NCBI RefSeq assembly: GCF_004193775.1
Contig: NC_041010.1
Coordinates: forward strand, 42,707,562 to 42,771,561
DNA length: 64,000 nt
Origin: Glycine soja
Taxonomy: Eukaryota; Streptophyta; Magnoliopsida; Fabales; Fabaceae
Direction of reading: 5' to 3'
Part shown: positions 1-12,359 of the stretch, piece after piece
Position numbering within the stretch: position 1 is the stretch's first letter
How the letters are laid out: the number at the start of each line of letters is the position of its first letter
Notes under the pieces: generated by a model
What the model saw: the letters and a program-made list of their open reading frames with translations, nothing else
Told to the model about the DNA's origin: nothing
Database searches by the model: none
Program-made: the position numbers and the translations under genes

Positions 1-1343
1 ATACACCTTGGAATTTTCTTGGATGGCTGATCTCCATCTCCTTTTTTGTATATATTTGTTCGTGTGGGTGAAAGAAAGAGAAGTAAACATTTTAACATAA
101 AAATGTAGAACGGTTGAAAAATAGTACCACTGCTTTACTTGAAGATCAATTAGAAGTGGTATTATGTTTTATACTCTGTAAACATTTTTATGTTGCAGTA
201 CGGTTGTTTTAATCTTGTACCTTCCTAGTTTTCTCCCTTTTAAGGATACATTGATTTGTTGCAAATTCCAACTTCTCACTTCTCAAAATAAACACGTTGT
301 CCCTTTTTTCTATTGGTGTTGCTATAGTTTTTCTTTAATGTTAAACAAACAAAAGTGCTAACCAAAATTAGCACACTAGTACTAGTGTTGAGATTAAGGG
401 TGTGTTTATCCTAAAAATGGGGGTGTGTTTGATTTTTATTTAAGAAATTGCTTTTAGTTTCTAAAATGCAATCACGCAAAGTTATGTAGACAGCTTGAAA
501 TTGGCGCAAGGCACAAAAGAGTGTGGAATTCGGGGGAAAAGTTGAACAAGACAAACAGAGGATGATGGGAAAGCATCTTTTAACTGCTTTTTGTTTTTGT
601 AGTTTTTAAAAAATTGTTTTAAAATAAATTTCAAAACTTAATAGTGGTTTTTAAATGTGGAATCGATTGATAAACAGTAATGTGGAATTGTATCAGAAAA
701 CAATTATTAAAATCAGAAATTGAGAATGATTTAAACTGGGCTTGAATTTCCAATTGTCATGATAGTTGAAGGGTTTCAATCTATTGGCAAATTAAATTCT
801 TGACGTTCTTGTGTTACATTTTTAGGCGACAATCCTTATTGGCTGTTGTTAAGAACATCTGTTATATCAAGAAATAATGTGATCAAATTTGTGGGGGGAT
901 GGATTTTGCGATGTGAGGACGCAATGCTGTGCTCGATGAAGACAACATACGAAATAAAAACAATATCTTGTTTTAGACATTCATTTCTTGACTAATTCCT
1001 AACGGTTTAAATGGTACATGGCAACAAGTTTAATTCTGTGAAAAAAATTGACTTCAAGTCTTGTAAATGAAAATAATAATAATAAACATTAAAAAGTTAT
1101 GCTTCTTCTAAGTATTTTTTTAAAATTCAATTTAAAGCAATTATGAGATGTTATTCTCCAATTGACTCTTATCAGTAACTACTAACTATTATATAATATT
1201 TTCTAAGAAAATTCAATTTATTTCAGATCCTTATTTACTCACGTTAGGAAATTTAATTTATTTCAGACCCTCATTTATTCACGCTAGGGAATTCAATGCT
1301 TCAAATTCTAATCCTAGGTCACAATCCCTTAAACCTTGACCCC
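1..1343. other. AT-rich intergenic DNA
   Basis: No coding region or RNA gene is recognised here. The stretch is AT-rich, with homopolymer runs and short direct repeats such as the paired 'aatttaatttatttcaga' phrases near 1212-1266. It ends at the TATA element of the degenerate transposase gene. Confidence 0.5.
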
Positions 1344-1351
1344 TATATATA
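1344..1351 (+). promoter_or_regulatory. TATA box of the MULE remnant
   Basis: TATATATA at this position is followed by a C/A-rich leader (about 1375-1395) and then the first transposase-like codons near 1435-1510. Spacing suits a plant core promoter. Whether it is still used is unknown, because the downstream gene is dead. Confidence 0.4.
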
Positions 1352-1434
1352 GAACTCATATCCATCTTCGTTGAACACATCCACACAACACTTCTTTGCT
1401 CTTTTACTTTCTTCCAAGTTTGAAAACACAAATC

Positions 1435-4205
1435 ATGTGTCACATGCGTTTCTTTTTTCTTTGTCTATTGCACAATATGTCTTCCTTATCTGTCAAATAA
1501 TTAGTGCACTACGATGGTCAAATCATCAAAATAGATGAAGAGGATACTTTTCAAAACCTCAACCCATTGTTCTTTGAAACAAAGCGAAGCCTCACACTTG
1601 AGGTCTTGAAAACAAAAATCCACCAACACCCCTGTCTTCAACCATTGGATCAAGTATGCAATATTTCATTCCAATACTCATAAGTAGTGGGGCGTAGAAT
1701 GCTGAAATTTACAGCAGTCCAACTTGTTAACAACGAAGACATGAAAGATATGATTTTAGTTATTCACCAAACTAAGATTCTTCAGTGTTACGAATTGTAT
1801 ACAAACATCGAGTGCAATACAGTTTCCATCCCAAACCCTAAATTAGTACCTTATCAACCACAATATTATCCTCAGTCCCATTACTTACAATTATTTGATG
1901 CAACCCAAGACACTTTATCTTTATCTCAACAAGAACAAAATATATTTGAACCAAACGCATCTTCTTTTACCCAACTTCTTTTTGCACCATTTTTCACCAA
2001 AATTTTTTACCCACAACCATTTAATGCTACTAAGGATCATCTTCACTCATACTTCAGTACCTCTGCAGTATAGTCTTCCTCATCAACCCGGCCAAATGAG
2101 CTTGAGTTCATAGCAGAGCCAAGCTTACTTAACGAAGAACTCGATCCCTTTAGTGAGGACGAAGACAAAGTTCTTTACAATCAACCTTGGGAGGAAGATG
2201 ATGAGGAAGAAGCCCGACCTGTTTCACTAATCACAATTGTACCACCCCGTTTGCAAAATTTTGAAGAATCTTATTTTCAAGAATTGGAATACAAGCATAG
2301 CTTGGATCACAAAGAAGTCAAACGTCCGGTGAGGACTTTCTTTGAAGGGATACGTTTCCTGACAAAACAAGATGTACAAAATGCTTTGCAACTGTATCAC
2401 GTGAGCAAATGAGCTAAATATTAGACATAACTATCGAACCCAACAAAGCTAATCGTCATTTGTAGTGATGATAGTTGTGCTTGGAGGTGCAGGGCACCAT
2501 ACATCCTTGCATCCAAGCAGTGGAAAATAAGAAAGCTTCATAAAGCCAACACATGTTCAAATCCTTCAATCTCACAAGATCATGCAAAGCTCTTGTATTT
2601 GTTGATCAGTAAAAGCATCCATAACTTCATCGAAAACGATCCATCAACTTGAGTGCCAACCTTGATAGCAAACATCAAAAGTATTGAAGGATACACCACC
2701 ATGTACCGCAATGCGTGGTTGGCTAAACAAAAGGTTGTTGAAGACATCTACGACAACTGGAAAATATCGTACCACGATCTACCGAGATTTTTGCAAGCAA
2801 TGCAACAATATCTTCTTTGTATGTTGATGAAGAAGGAAACACTGCTAATGCCACCACAAGGAGGTCAACTGATAGAGGATTTTGTCATTTTCCATTGACT
2901 TTTTTGGAGTTTTAGACCATGTATTGATGGGTTTTAATATTGCAAGCCCATAGTTTAAGTCAATGGAACATGATTGTACAATAAGTATAGGGGGACCTTC
3001 CTTGTGACAGTTGCACAAGATGACAACAATAAAATCCTTCCAATAGTCTTTGTTGTTGTCAAGAGTGAAACAACGAGAACATGGTTGTTCGTTCTCCGAA
3101 ATCTAAAAAGACATATCACCCCACAGTATGGTCTGTGTTTGATTTCAAACAAGCACAGGTCAATCAAAAGTGTCTACTCAAGACGTGATAGTGGGTGGAT
3201 GACACATAATTTTGTGCATGTGTTCTATATTCGACACATTGCACAAAATTATATGAGGAGGCACAAGAACAACCTTATCAAAAAATTAATTATCAATATA
3301 GGTGAGTGTCAAACTTTTTTCTCTTCATATTAAATGTCACTTCATTTTGTATTTTTCATAATAATGAAATTGTATGTATATAACTACTCAACATATGTAA
3401 AGACGAAGTCCATGTTCAATTACTACTACAACATGATGAGGGAGGAAGCGGATGTTGATCGAGAAATTAATTGGCTCAGCAAGATTCCGCAAGAAAAATG
3501 GGCTTTTGCATGGGATAGTGGCCGACGATGGAGGCATATGACCACCAATCATGTTGAGTCAATTAATTATGTACTCAAGAAAATTGTCAATAGATGCACT
3601 AGTAAAATCTACATATGTAAGGTGTAATGGATTGTTCAACAAAAGAGAGAGAAGCCACAACAATACTTGCATCTGACCAAGTTTATACAGAAGTACTAAA
3701 CAAGGTCATCGAAGACGCACTTAGAAAGGCAAATACTTACAATGTTCTTGAGTTCAATTGACACAACACACGATTCTTGATCCAAGAGACAATAAACCCA
3801 AGAGAGGTTTGGTCCGCTGCAGATTTCACGACCAGACTAGATGAAAGGTGGTGTGACTGTGGAAAATTCCAAAAGTTGCACATACCTTGTTCTCATGTTG
3901 CTGCTTGTAAGCATGCTTATCATTAATACAGAAATTACATACATTTCGTGTATACATTGGAAAGTGTCTCCAACTTATATAGATGATTGTTTAGAGAATT
4001 GTCCGACAAAGCCTATTGGCCACCTTGTCACGAGTCAATGATCTCCCCCAACCTATAATAGAAAATAAGTACTAAGAGCCATCTTGTCTCCACTCGTATC
4101 CACATCGAAATGAATATCCGAGAATTGGGTCTACCAAAGTGATGTTCCGTGTGTCGTATCGCAGGTCATAAAAAGAAAAAAAATTGTCTTCATCGTGTAA
4201 GCTTA
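1435..4205 (+). pseudogene. Degenerate Mutator-like (MULE) transposase gene
   Basis: Broken plant mudrA-type transposase. Pieces appear in the family order but in shifting frames: an N-terminal segment from about 1503 (VHYDGQIIKIDEED); a following stretch with MLKFTAVQLVNNEDM (1699-1743); FFEGIRFLTKQDVQ (about 2339-2380), the usual start of the DNA-binding region; the MULE transposase core (about 2960-3330: KYRGTFLVTVAQDDNNKILPI, WLFVLRNLKRHI); MTTNHVESIN (about 3538-3567); a SWIM zinc finger (3840-3926: WCDCGKFQ then IPCSHVAAC); and a terminal CxxC-GHK-C knuckle (about 4140-4190). Stops and frameshifts separate almost every block. The conserved DGTHLY site reads NGT-stop-LY near 2963-2980, so the first catalytic Asp codon is lost. 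I could not find its terminal inverted repeats. The element is autonomous-derived but inactive. Confidence 0.85.
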
Positions 4206-5367
4206 AGCCAACAACGTTGAATGTATGTCCTATTGTTTGTATTTGTAAATTTTTGTTGTATTAATTCAAATTTAAATATTTTACTTCAATTGAATTTGTT
4301 TTTATATTTTTAATCTTCTTTTGATTGTTTGCTACATGCTTCTTTTCTTTTTATTATCATTTATATTTTTTTCACTTATTTTTAATAAGTTAAATGTTTT
4401 TATCAAACTAAAATTTTAAAATCAAATAAAATTAATTTTATCATTAACTTCATTATTTTTTCTAATTTTAAAAGTGACTTTTAAATTTTTATTCAATGTT
4501 ACACTCTTCTTAGTAATTCAAAACATTTTATATGTATAAATATCATAAGTGATATCATTTCATAGAAAAAATATTTGATGAACATTCACAATGTTATTAT
4601 CAAATATCTAGGGAGAAAGAAAAAAATAATTATAAAAAATATAACTTTGATATGATTTATGATATGATAACAAAATAAACATATAAAAAAATAAAATATG
4701 TTAATAAGTAGGTAAAAAAATATAGGGATTGAATTTGGTCTATAATCGATTATGGATTTTATTTTTAGTTTTAATTTAATCAATTCAAAAGTTTAACTTG
4801 TTCTATTAATCAATTTAAACATGTATTTTATATTCAAGTTTTTACATAAGTGTAGATAAATTATATTTTTTTAAATTAATATATATATATAAATTAGTAA
4901 ACTAAAATAATTTAAACAAATTAAAACAAAAGAACACTCACTTTTTAAAAAAAAAAGTTGTAAAAAAATAAAAAAATTAAACAAAAACAAAATCAAACAC
5001 GTAATTTTTTTTAAAAAAATATAGGGTAACAAGAAATAGAAAACTATTTTTAAAAAACTCTGAAAATAAAACTCAAATAAGTAACAAAAGAATTTTAAAA
5101 AAAGTGTTTTTTTGCTATAAAAAAATCTTACCACATCGGTTTCCTAAGAATTAATGTAGTGAGTTCTTTAGGAAAAATAAAATAAAATACCGTTAGAAAC
5201 CGATCTCACAAACTAAAAAAAATGGGGGTGAGAACCAATTTCTCACTTATAAACAACTATTCATATTATAGAGATAAATAATTATTGGACTTATATTATT
5301 TCTGTAAATATTATTTTTATTTTTATTATTGGATTAGTTAAAACACCTATGCTGACAGGATAGTAAA
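4206..5367. other. AT-rich intergenic DNA upstream of the TMT gene
   Basis: Very AT-rich, with long T and A runs and no supportable gene. A short inverted pair, 'atcggtttc' near 5135 and 'gaaaccgat' near 5198, with another 'tgagaacc...tctcac' pair just after, suggests a small decayed foldback element close to the promoter. Confidence 0.4.
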
Positions 5368-5384
5368 CCAATACAAGACGTGTC

Positions 5385-5392
5385 TATAAAAA
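5385..5392 (+). promoter_or_regulatory. TATA box of the gamma-TMT gene
   Basis: TATAAAAA lies 51-58 bases before the start codon at 5443, with a CCAAT element at about 5368-5372 upstream. Transcription would start near 5415, giving a very short leader. The ATG at 5399 would then lie upstream of the transcript start and would not act as an upstream ORF. Confidence 0.5.
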
Positions 5393-5442
5393 GTTAACAT
5401 GACCTGTTCCAATGAGCAACAAAGAGAGCAAGGAGAGAGGAG

Positions 5443-8400
5443 ATGTCGGTGGAGCAGAAAGCAGCAGGGAAGGAGGAGGAGGGAAAACTGCAGAAGGGAA
5501 TTGCAGAGTTCTACGACGAGTCGTCTGGCATATGGGAGAACATTTGGGGCGATCACATGCACCACGGCTTTTATGACCCGGATTCCACCGTTTCTGTTTC
5601 TGATCATCGCGCTGCTCAGATCCGAATGATCCAAGAATCTCTTCGTTTTGCCTCTCTGCTTTCTGGTATGTGCGATTCTTTGCAATTTCACTAAAATTAA
5701 ATGTACTCTACTAGATTTAACTTAACAACACATATACATCAATAACAATAAAATCTTACCCCACCAGCACCACATGAAATGGACTACATGATACACCGTA
5801 CGCGACCTCATTGCTATAGTTAATTACAAATCTTTAAAGAATACTATTATTATTTTGCATGAGGTCTTGACGACTTCTTCAAAACTTACTCTTTTTTCGC
5901 CTCTCTCATTCATTTTACTGAACTAAAAAAATCATACTATTTTTTTTTCTAACTTGTGCTCCTCGTGGACCTTTTTTTTTTTTGTGCGTGTACAAACCAT
6001 CTATAGTTACATTAAATATTTTATAGAATAGTGTGTGTATACATACACACAAGCAGTATGGGTACACTGTCATGATTTTTTTATTTTTTTTGGATGCAGA
6101 TACTGTCATGTTTTGTTAATCAATAATAATCGTTGTAAATTGAATTTTGATTTTAAGATATGAATTTGATATACTTTTTTTTAGTGATTTGAAAGTGGAT
6201 GCAACTGACTAGGAGTATTTTGTTTTTGTTTGTGAATGGTCAGAGAACCCTTCTAAATGGCCCAAGAGTATAGTTGATGTTGGGTGTGGCATAGGGGGCA
6301 GCTCCAGATACCTGGCCAAGAAATTTGGAGCAACGAGCGTAGGCATTACTCTGAGTCCTGTTCAAGCTCAAAGAGCAAATTCTCTTGCTGCTGCTCAAGG
6401 ATTGGCTGACAAGGTCTTCATTTCTCGAAATGCATGTTTTTCATTTCTAGTACCGAGGTTATTAATAACATGCTACAGAATCTCTGCACATGTAGCTAGT
6501 AGTACTTTAAGGTTTTTAATTTCTAGTATCTATTTTACACATGTTTTTAATTTCCAGTATTTGCTTTCATGTGTACGTACGTCTGTAATTGCAGGTTTCC
6601 TTTGAGGTTGCTGACGCCCTAAAGCAACCATTCCCTGACGGGAAGTTTGATCTGGTATGGTCCATGGAGAGTGGAGAGCATATGCCTGACAAAGCTAAGG
6701 TTTCATGAATTTTAATTTCTCTTGCAATTAATGTTAGTTGTGGTTGGCCCCCATTATTTCTATTCTCTAACACCAGATTGATTTATTCCCTTAATTTGCT
6801 TTAAACACTTATTAAGTAATTACCTTACAGTTGAAATATCTCTTTCTATGATCTGTACTATACTACTATTAATCTCACCTCAGCTTAATTTCCACTTAAT
6901 GCAACCGACAGTTTGTTGGAGAATTAGCTCGGGTAGCAGCACCAGGTGGCACCATAATAATAGTAACATGGTGCCACAGGGATCTTGGCCCTGATGAACA
7001 ATCCCTACTTCCATGGGAGCAAGATCTCTTGAAGAAGATTTGCGATTCATATTACCTTCCAGCTTGGTGCTCAACTTCTGATTATGTTAAGTTGCTGGAA
7101 TCCCTGTCCCTTCAGGTACTTAATTAGCACAATTTTTTTTACCTATAAATATTACTTGTTAATTTATTATTTTTTTAGTAAAAAAAATTCAAACTCACCA
7201 CCTCTATATATAGTTCAAGTTGTGTACGTTGCTACTATAACATGCATGGTTGCTATGTAGGACATTAAATCAGCAGATTGGTCTCCCTTTGTTGCTCCAT
7301 TTTGGCCAGCAGTGATACGCACCGCCCTGACCTGGAATGGCCTCACTTCACTCTTGCGCAGTGGTAAGCTCATATTGAATTTCATCTCCTATCTCAAGTC
7401 TTGTACTGTCATTGTCGTTGATAATTACTTCCATATACACAGTAACTTTTATATAGCTAATTAAGAAGTAGTAAGAACATTACTATTTGTATTATGTTCA
7501 ATGTAATAAATCAAAATACATATATGACTCATTGCGTGATGTTCACAAGAAAATTATCTTATTAGAATACAAATGGCCTGTCCAGCATAAAAAGCTTTAA
7601 CCCAATTTACGTACGTACGTGAGTACGTCCATCTTAAAAGCTTCAGCCTTCAGCCCCTTACACAACTCAATTTACAATCACCACTAGGCACGTGCTATTC
7701 CTCCTAGCTATACTCACACCACTTTTCACGTTAACTACCAGTTTATTAAATATAGCACATGCACATCCACTCTGTTCATTTGACGAGGTTGGCCACCAGA
7801 ACCCATAATAGACCCCTCATTAAATATGTTCTGAAGTACTGAAAAATAAAATGCCACCTACCCGTCATTAACTTTGATCCACTACTTCTGAAATTATTTG
7901 AAGAGAACTAAGACGAAAAAAGGGAAGAAGATCTGAAAAAATTTAAAAAGATCTAGCAATTATATTTGAATACACATTTTCTTTCAACACTACATTAACA
8001 CTTTTATTTTATTTTTTTCTATCTTCTTATCATATCATATCACTTATAATACTTATATTTTTATCTCTTTTTAGTAATGATACGTGAACACTCATGTATT
8101 ATAAATACCTATAAATAATTAACACTTTTTTCTTATCTATCTTTTCCTATCAAATTAATCATATCACCTATTATATCTATATTTCACTCTCTTTCTCTTT
8201 CAAGATATCTACTAACATATGGGTTTCCATTAATCTTTATTAATCTTTTTTATCTCTCTCAACTAAGTTTCTAGTGACACAATGAGTGGTCATGAATATT
8301 TTTCCAATTGAAAAATATCTACCATATACACTTGCTTTATCTTTTATTTCAATTTTTTACTTCTATTTTTCTTCTGATCTCTCTCATACCTTGTCATATC

Positions 8401-9593
8401 ATTTATCACTTTTTTTTTCACTTTCTCTCTCTTTCTTAATTGTTTTTTCTGTACCTCTTTTTTCTTTTTTCTTTTCACCAATACACCCAAAAATGAAATA
8501 CAGGTTTATTATTACTCTAAAAAATTTACCCTTCATTTGACGTCTATATTTCAATATGTTGACTTGTTTTTTTTTTAAAGGAAATATCAATATATTGTCT
8601 AGGCTCCATCATTGAGTAAACATAAAAAAATGCTTAATCTTCAAGTGTGAATCAATTAGTACAAAATATTTCAACTTAATTAATATTTTTGAGTTTGGAT
8701 TTTAAGTATGCAGCTTCATTTTGTTATGAGAATACTTATGATATCAACGGGAAAATAAAATAAAAAATACCTAATCACAGAAAAAAAAAAAACTCATGCT
8801 TCATCTTTGATGCAAGGATTGATTTCTTAAATACTGATTTCTAGCAACTTTGGAAGCTTGGAAAATTTATAAGTAGTTAGCAATTTTTGTTATATGAGTA
8901 TTTTTAAAATGTAAGTGAAATATAAACAAATAAATTTTAAAAACTGTTCAATCGATGCAAAATTATTTATTGTAAAAAATAAATTAAAATAAAATATAGA
9001 CATTTGAAAGTTGAAACTTCTCATTTTGAATTTTTTAATGCTTAATTTAAATTATAATGATTATTTAAAAATATAATTCTTTCTCTTCAATCAAACAAAT
9101 CAAAATCAACGTTGCTGTTTGTGTTTTTTTTTTTTTTGTTATTCATCTTTTCTGTCACCCAAATATATGGTAACCCAGAAGTGTGCATGCATATATGACG
9201 TGACTAATATTATATAGAAGAAAAAGGAAAATCATTATGGTAAAAGAATAATAAAGAGCAATTATAATTATAAAAAACTATTATTTATCTCACTATATTG
9301 TTCGTATATATACTATATACAGACTATCTTTTTCATTATATATCTATCTGCTGCCAGAGGCGGACTTCGGATTTCCTTGCAGAGTTTCTTGAATGTGTTT
9401 TCATTATTATTTTTTGGCCTGACCTAGGAACTTCTTGTTGAACTGATTAGTATTTTAATTTGATACTTTTTAATTTTTTTTTTGTCCAGGACTTAAAACC
9501 ATAAAGGGAGCTTCGGCTATGCCATTGATGATAAAAGGATACAAGAAGGATCTGATTAAGTTTAGCATCATTACATGTCGGAAGCCTGAATAA
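5443..9593 (+). CDS. VTE4: Gamma-tocopherol C-methyltransferase
   Basis: Plant gamma-TMT catalyses the last step of alpha-tocopherol (vitamin E) synthesis, transferring methyl from S-adenosylmethionine to gamma-tocopherol at the plastid envelope or plastoglobules. Six exons give 302 residues: 5443-5665, 6244-6413, 6595-6699, 6912-7115, 7261-7363, 9490-9593. All introns are GT-AG and the phases match. Visible marks: the N-terminal IAEFYDESSGIWENIWGDHM, SAM motif I VDVGCGIGGSS (about 85-95), and FDLVWSMESGEHMPDK (about 150-165). The product starts right at the mature-domain level: the well-known Arabidopsis protein is about 350 residues with a transit peptide, and none is visible here. The last intron is 2.1 kb and repeat-rich. 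Related plant enzymes of the TMT-like N-methyltransferase group (indole alkaloid methylation) also lack transit peptides, so the exact substrate is open; the family call is firm. Confidence 0.9.
7364..9489 (+). other. Repeat-rich last intron of the TMT gene
   Basis: A 2.1-kb intron, much longer than the other four introns (145-578 bases). It holds T-rich, diverged repeats: 'ttaacacttttattttatttttttctatc' style phrases recur near 8000, 8118 and 8340, followed by 'ctctctttctctttc' runs. This looks like one or more decayed MITE-type insertions. No exon is recognised within it. Confidence 0.5.
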
Positions 9594-10361
9594 TAAGCGG
9601 AGGCAGGACATGTTGTTTTCATAGAATCTAGCGCATGTTCTCGTGTGAATGTATAAGAGTATGTGGTTGTTTAAGTGGATTATTTATTTTAATTTTATGA
9701 GTTTTATAATTTTACAAAAAAATATTTTATATAAAAATTTATTTCAATGCTGTTAAAATAAGTGTTTAATTTAATTTTGTGAATCTTAAATTTAAATAAT
9801 AATATTCATATAAGTAATTTTATGTTATTTGTTCTAATAAAAAAAGTTAAACAATATTATTTAAAGTTAAATATCTCATATAAATATTTCTAAGATGCTC
9901 TAACAAGATTCTAATATGTCATTTATTTTTTATAGTTGGATAATAAGAAAAAACAAACGAATTAACTGCGGTATAACTTATCATTTTCTCAGCAACAAAT
10001 TAAAAAAAAAAACTTAAATCTATTTTTGGTTCCTATAATTTAATATTTTTTTATTTTTATTCCGATAATTTTTTGTTGTTTTAATTCTTACAAAATATGT
10101 TTATTTATTTTTTATCTTTAAAATATTTTAAATAGCTCTTCGAACAGTAAAAAAAGTGTTTTGAACATAAAAAAATATTATGTAAAATATTTTAAGGATA
10201 AAAAACAAAATAAAATGAAAAAAAATCAGGATCGAAAATAAATAAACGTTAACTTAAATGGATAAAAATGTATTTATTCAATAAAAAGAAAACATAGCGC
10301 AAATGACAGTCGTCCACATAATAAGTATTAACTACTAAAAGTAAGATTTTCTCTTGAAAGA
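9594..10361. other. 3' flank of the TMT gene, AT-rich
   Basis: Contains the TMT 3' untranslated region and AT-rich DNA; no further gene is seen. Phrases such as 'tttttggttcctataatttaatatttttttatttttattcc' near 10023 resemble degenerate intergenic repeats. Confidence 0.4.
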
Positions 10362-10370
10362 AAATAAAAG

Positions 10371-10787
10371 GGGACATGCTAGGTGTACCCAGCAACATTG
10401 TTGGTGCACCCAATAATTAGATGAATAGACAAAATTGTCCTTGTGTTAAAGTTTGAAAATAAAACTAATTTTTTAAAAAATAATTCCTCTTCTGAAAAAA
10501 GAAGATTCTTCCGGTAGAATAATTTGTTCTATGGAAAGAAGGTTCTTCCGGAAGAACAAAGCTACCAGAATAAGTTTTTCTGGTAGCTTCTCCGAAAGAA
10601 GGTTCTTTCGATAGAATAAATTGTTCATCCGGAAAAACCTTCTTTCGAAGAAATTACCAAAAAAACTTCTTTCAGAAGAAAAAATTATTATTTTTAAAAT
10701 TAGTTTTATTTTCAAATTTTGGTACAAGGATAATTTTGTCCATTCACCTAATTACTGGGTGCACCAACAATGCTAGGTGCATGTCCC
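10371..10787. mobile_element. Foldback Mutator-type MITE with 9-bp target duplication
   Basis: A 417-bp non-coding element. The left end begins GGGACATGC and the right end finishes GCATGTCCC. The arms pair over about 100 bases per side (both carry ATTGTTGGTGCACCCA and TTTGAAAATAAAACTAATTTT in inverse orientation), and the middle is built of nested palindromes such as TTCTTCCGGAAGAA. It is flanked on both sides by the 9-bp direct repeat AAATAAAAG (10362-10370 and 10788-10796). A 9-bp duplication and long terminal inverted repeats are typical of the Mutator superfamily. A short open frame inside it is an effect of the palindrome, not a gene. Confidence 0.85.
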
Positions 10788-10796
10788 AAATAAAAG

Positions 10797-12350
10797 TAAG
10801 ATTTTGTTTTAAGCCGGTGGATGGTCATGTAGCCCAATGAGATTGGATCTCCTCGTTCCCCATTTCCTCAGTTGGGTCTCTTACCTATATACCTTTTTCT
10901 TGGGCTGATTGTTTGCGACTCAATTTTCTTGCTGGCTTTTATTTTTGCAGAGTTCTCAGAAATATTTTGGCTATCTGAATTGGATGAATGAATGAATATC
11001 TTATTGCATTTGTTTTCTCTTCTGTTTCAGAACTTAATAGAGAAATTCTTATTGAGCATGAGACCTTGTTTTTTCGTCTGGCAAAATTTCTCCTTGTTTG
11101 AATTTTATTGTATGCTCGTTAAAATTATGTTTCAAGTTCAGGTTCAATCCGAAAATAATCCTAATTTACACTTTATTAACTATAATTATTAAAAGGGAAT
11201 ATTTAATTGTCATAAAGTATAAATAAGTACTCCACAAAAAAAGTATAAATAAGTTTTTTATGCTCGTTTAAAATTTTTATGTGAATACTCTTAATTTTCA
11301 CCTTATTTAATAAGTTTATATATATTTGATCAATAATTAATAATATTAAAGAAAATTTATTGTTAATCTTTCTTAGACTACTGCTATTTATACATGACAT
11401 GCGGATATGTTTAGAGTAGTATGATAGGAGTAGTTTATATTAATAAACTATTGCATGTTTAAAATAATTTATTTATATTCAAAATAAAAATATTCAATTA
11501 TTAATTAAAAACAAAAGAAGCTTATCTAAGAAATAATCACACTGCTATTTATAGATGACATGCGGATAGGTTTACAGTAGTGCATTAACTTTACCCTTAT
11601 TATTCATCTTTTTGGCAGTTGCAGTTAGAGTCTTATCAAAGATTGTCTGCTCCTTTTATAAAAAAATTTCTTATTTTTTTAACGTACAATAGAGGTGTTT
11701 TTAAACTTAGATGAAATTTCTCCTAAATTTAAATTTTCATTAAAACAAGTATAACTTCTATTAATAAAATACGTTTTTGTGGATAGATTGATTTAAATTT
11801 TACTTAAACATGTTATGATTTGTGGCTCTGTAAATGCAATTTTTTTTTATCAAGAGAGATACAGATTATTTTGATGATCTCTACAAGTTAAAAAGAATTA
11901 TAGTATCCAAAACTCCATTAAGAAATATCCTTAGTGTAAACCAAAAATTTAAAATCAAGCCATCAACAAATTTTATGAAAATTAAATAAATTAGCACGCA
12001 TTTATTTTTATTCGGTTATAAAACTGTCATTACGTTTTTTTATACATAAATTGTCATTATTGTTTGATACATCAGTGGCCAAATTATTGTTTGGTCCATC
12101 AGTAGCCAAAATTTTGTGCATAGATTATAGAAGTATTTTTTTTTTTTTTAAAAAAAAAGTTATTAACTTATTATAAAAATGTGTGTAGAGTGTGGCACAG
12201 CGAATAAAGTATGATGTTGTGTATTATGTTTGTGTTGAGGTTGTTCGAAGCGTGGAAGCGATAACCATATTCTTCTTTTTCGCATCTTTATAGACTATAG
12301 TATTGATTATTTTGTTTTTTGTTTTTTCTTTTTTTACCAGTCAAATATTT
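10797..12350. other. Intergenic DNA with two small repeat pairs
   Basis: No gene is supported. Two structures are visible: a direct repeat of about 42 bases at roughly 11382-11422 and 11542-11582 (sharing GACATGCGGATA), and a tandem pair of about 27 bases at 12058-12112 (ATTGTTTG then CATCAGT then GCCAA). The end of the stretch is the promoter area of the coiled-coil gene. Confidence 0.45.
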
Positions 12351-12359
12351 CTTTTTCTG

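Noticed and set aside
5399..5629. Open frame starting upstream of, and overlapping, the TMT start codon
   Set aside because: It lies in another frame, its ATG is only 7 bases after the TATA box so it is unlikely to be transcribed, and its sequence is low-complexity charged text.
8286..8540. 84-codon frame in the last TMT intron
   Set aside because: The peptide is a Phe/Ser/Leu run produced by T-rich repeat DNA; no family resemblance.
10473..10727. 84-codon frame inside the foldback element
   Set aside because: It is created by the repeated palindrome (FFRKNLLS-type repeats) and reads through both arms.
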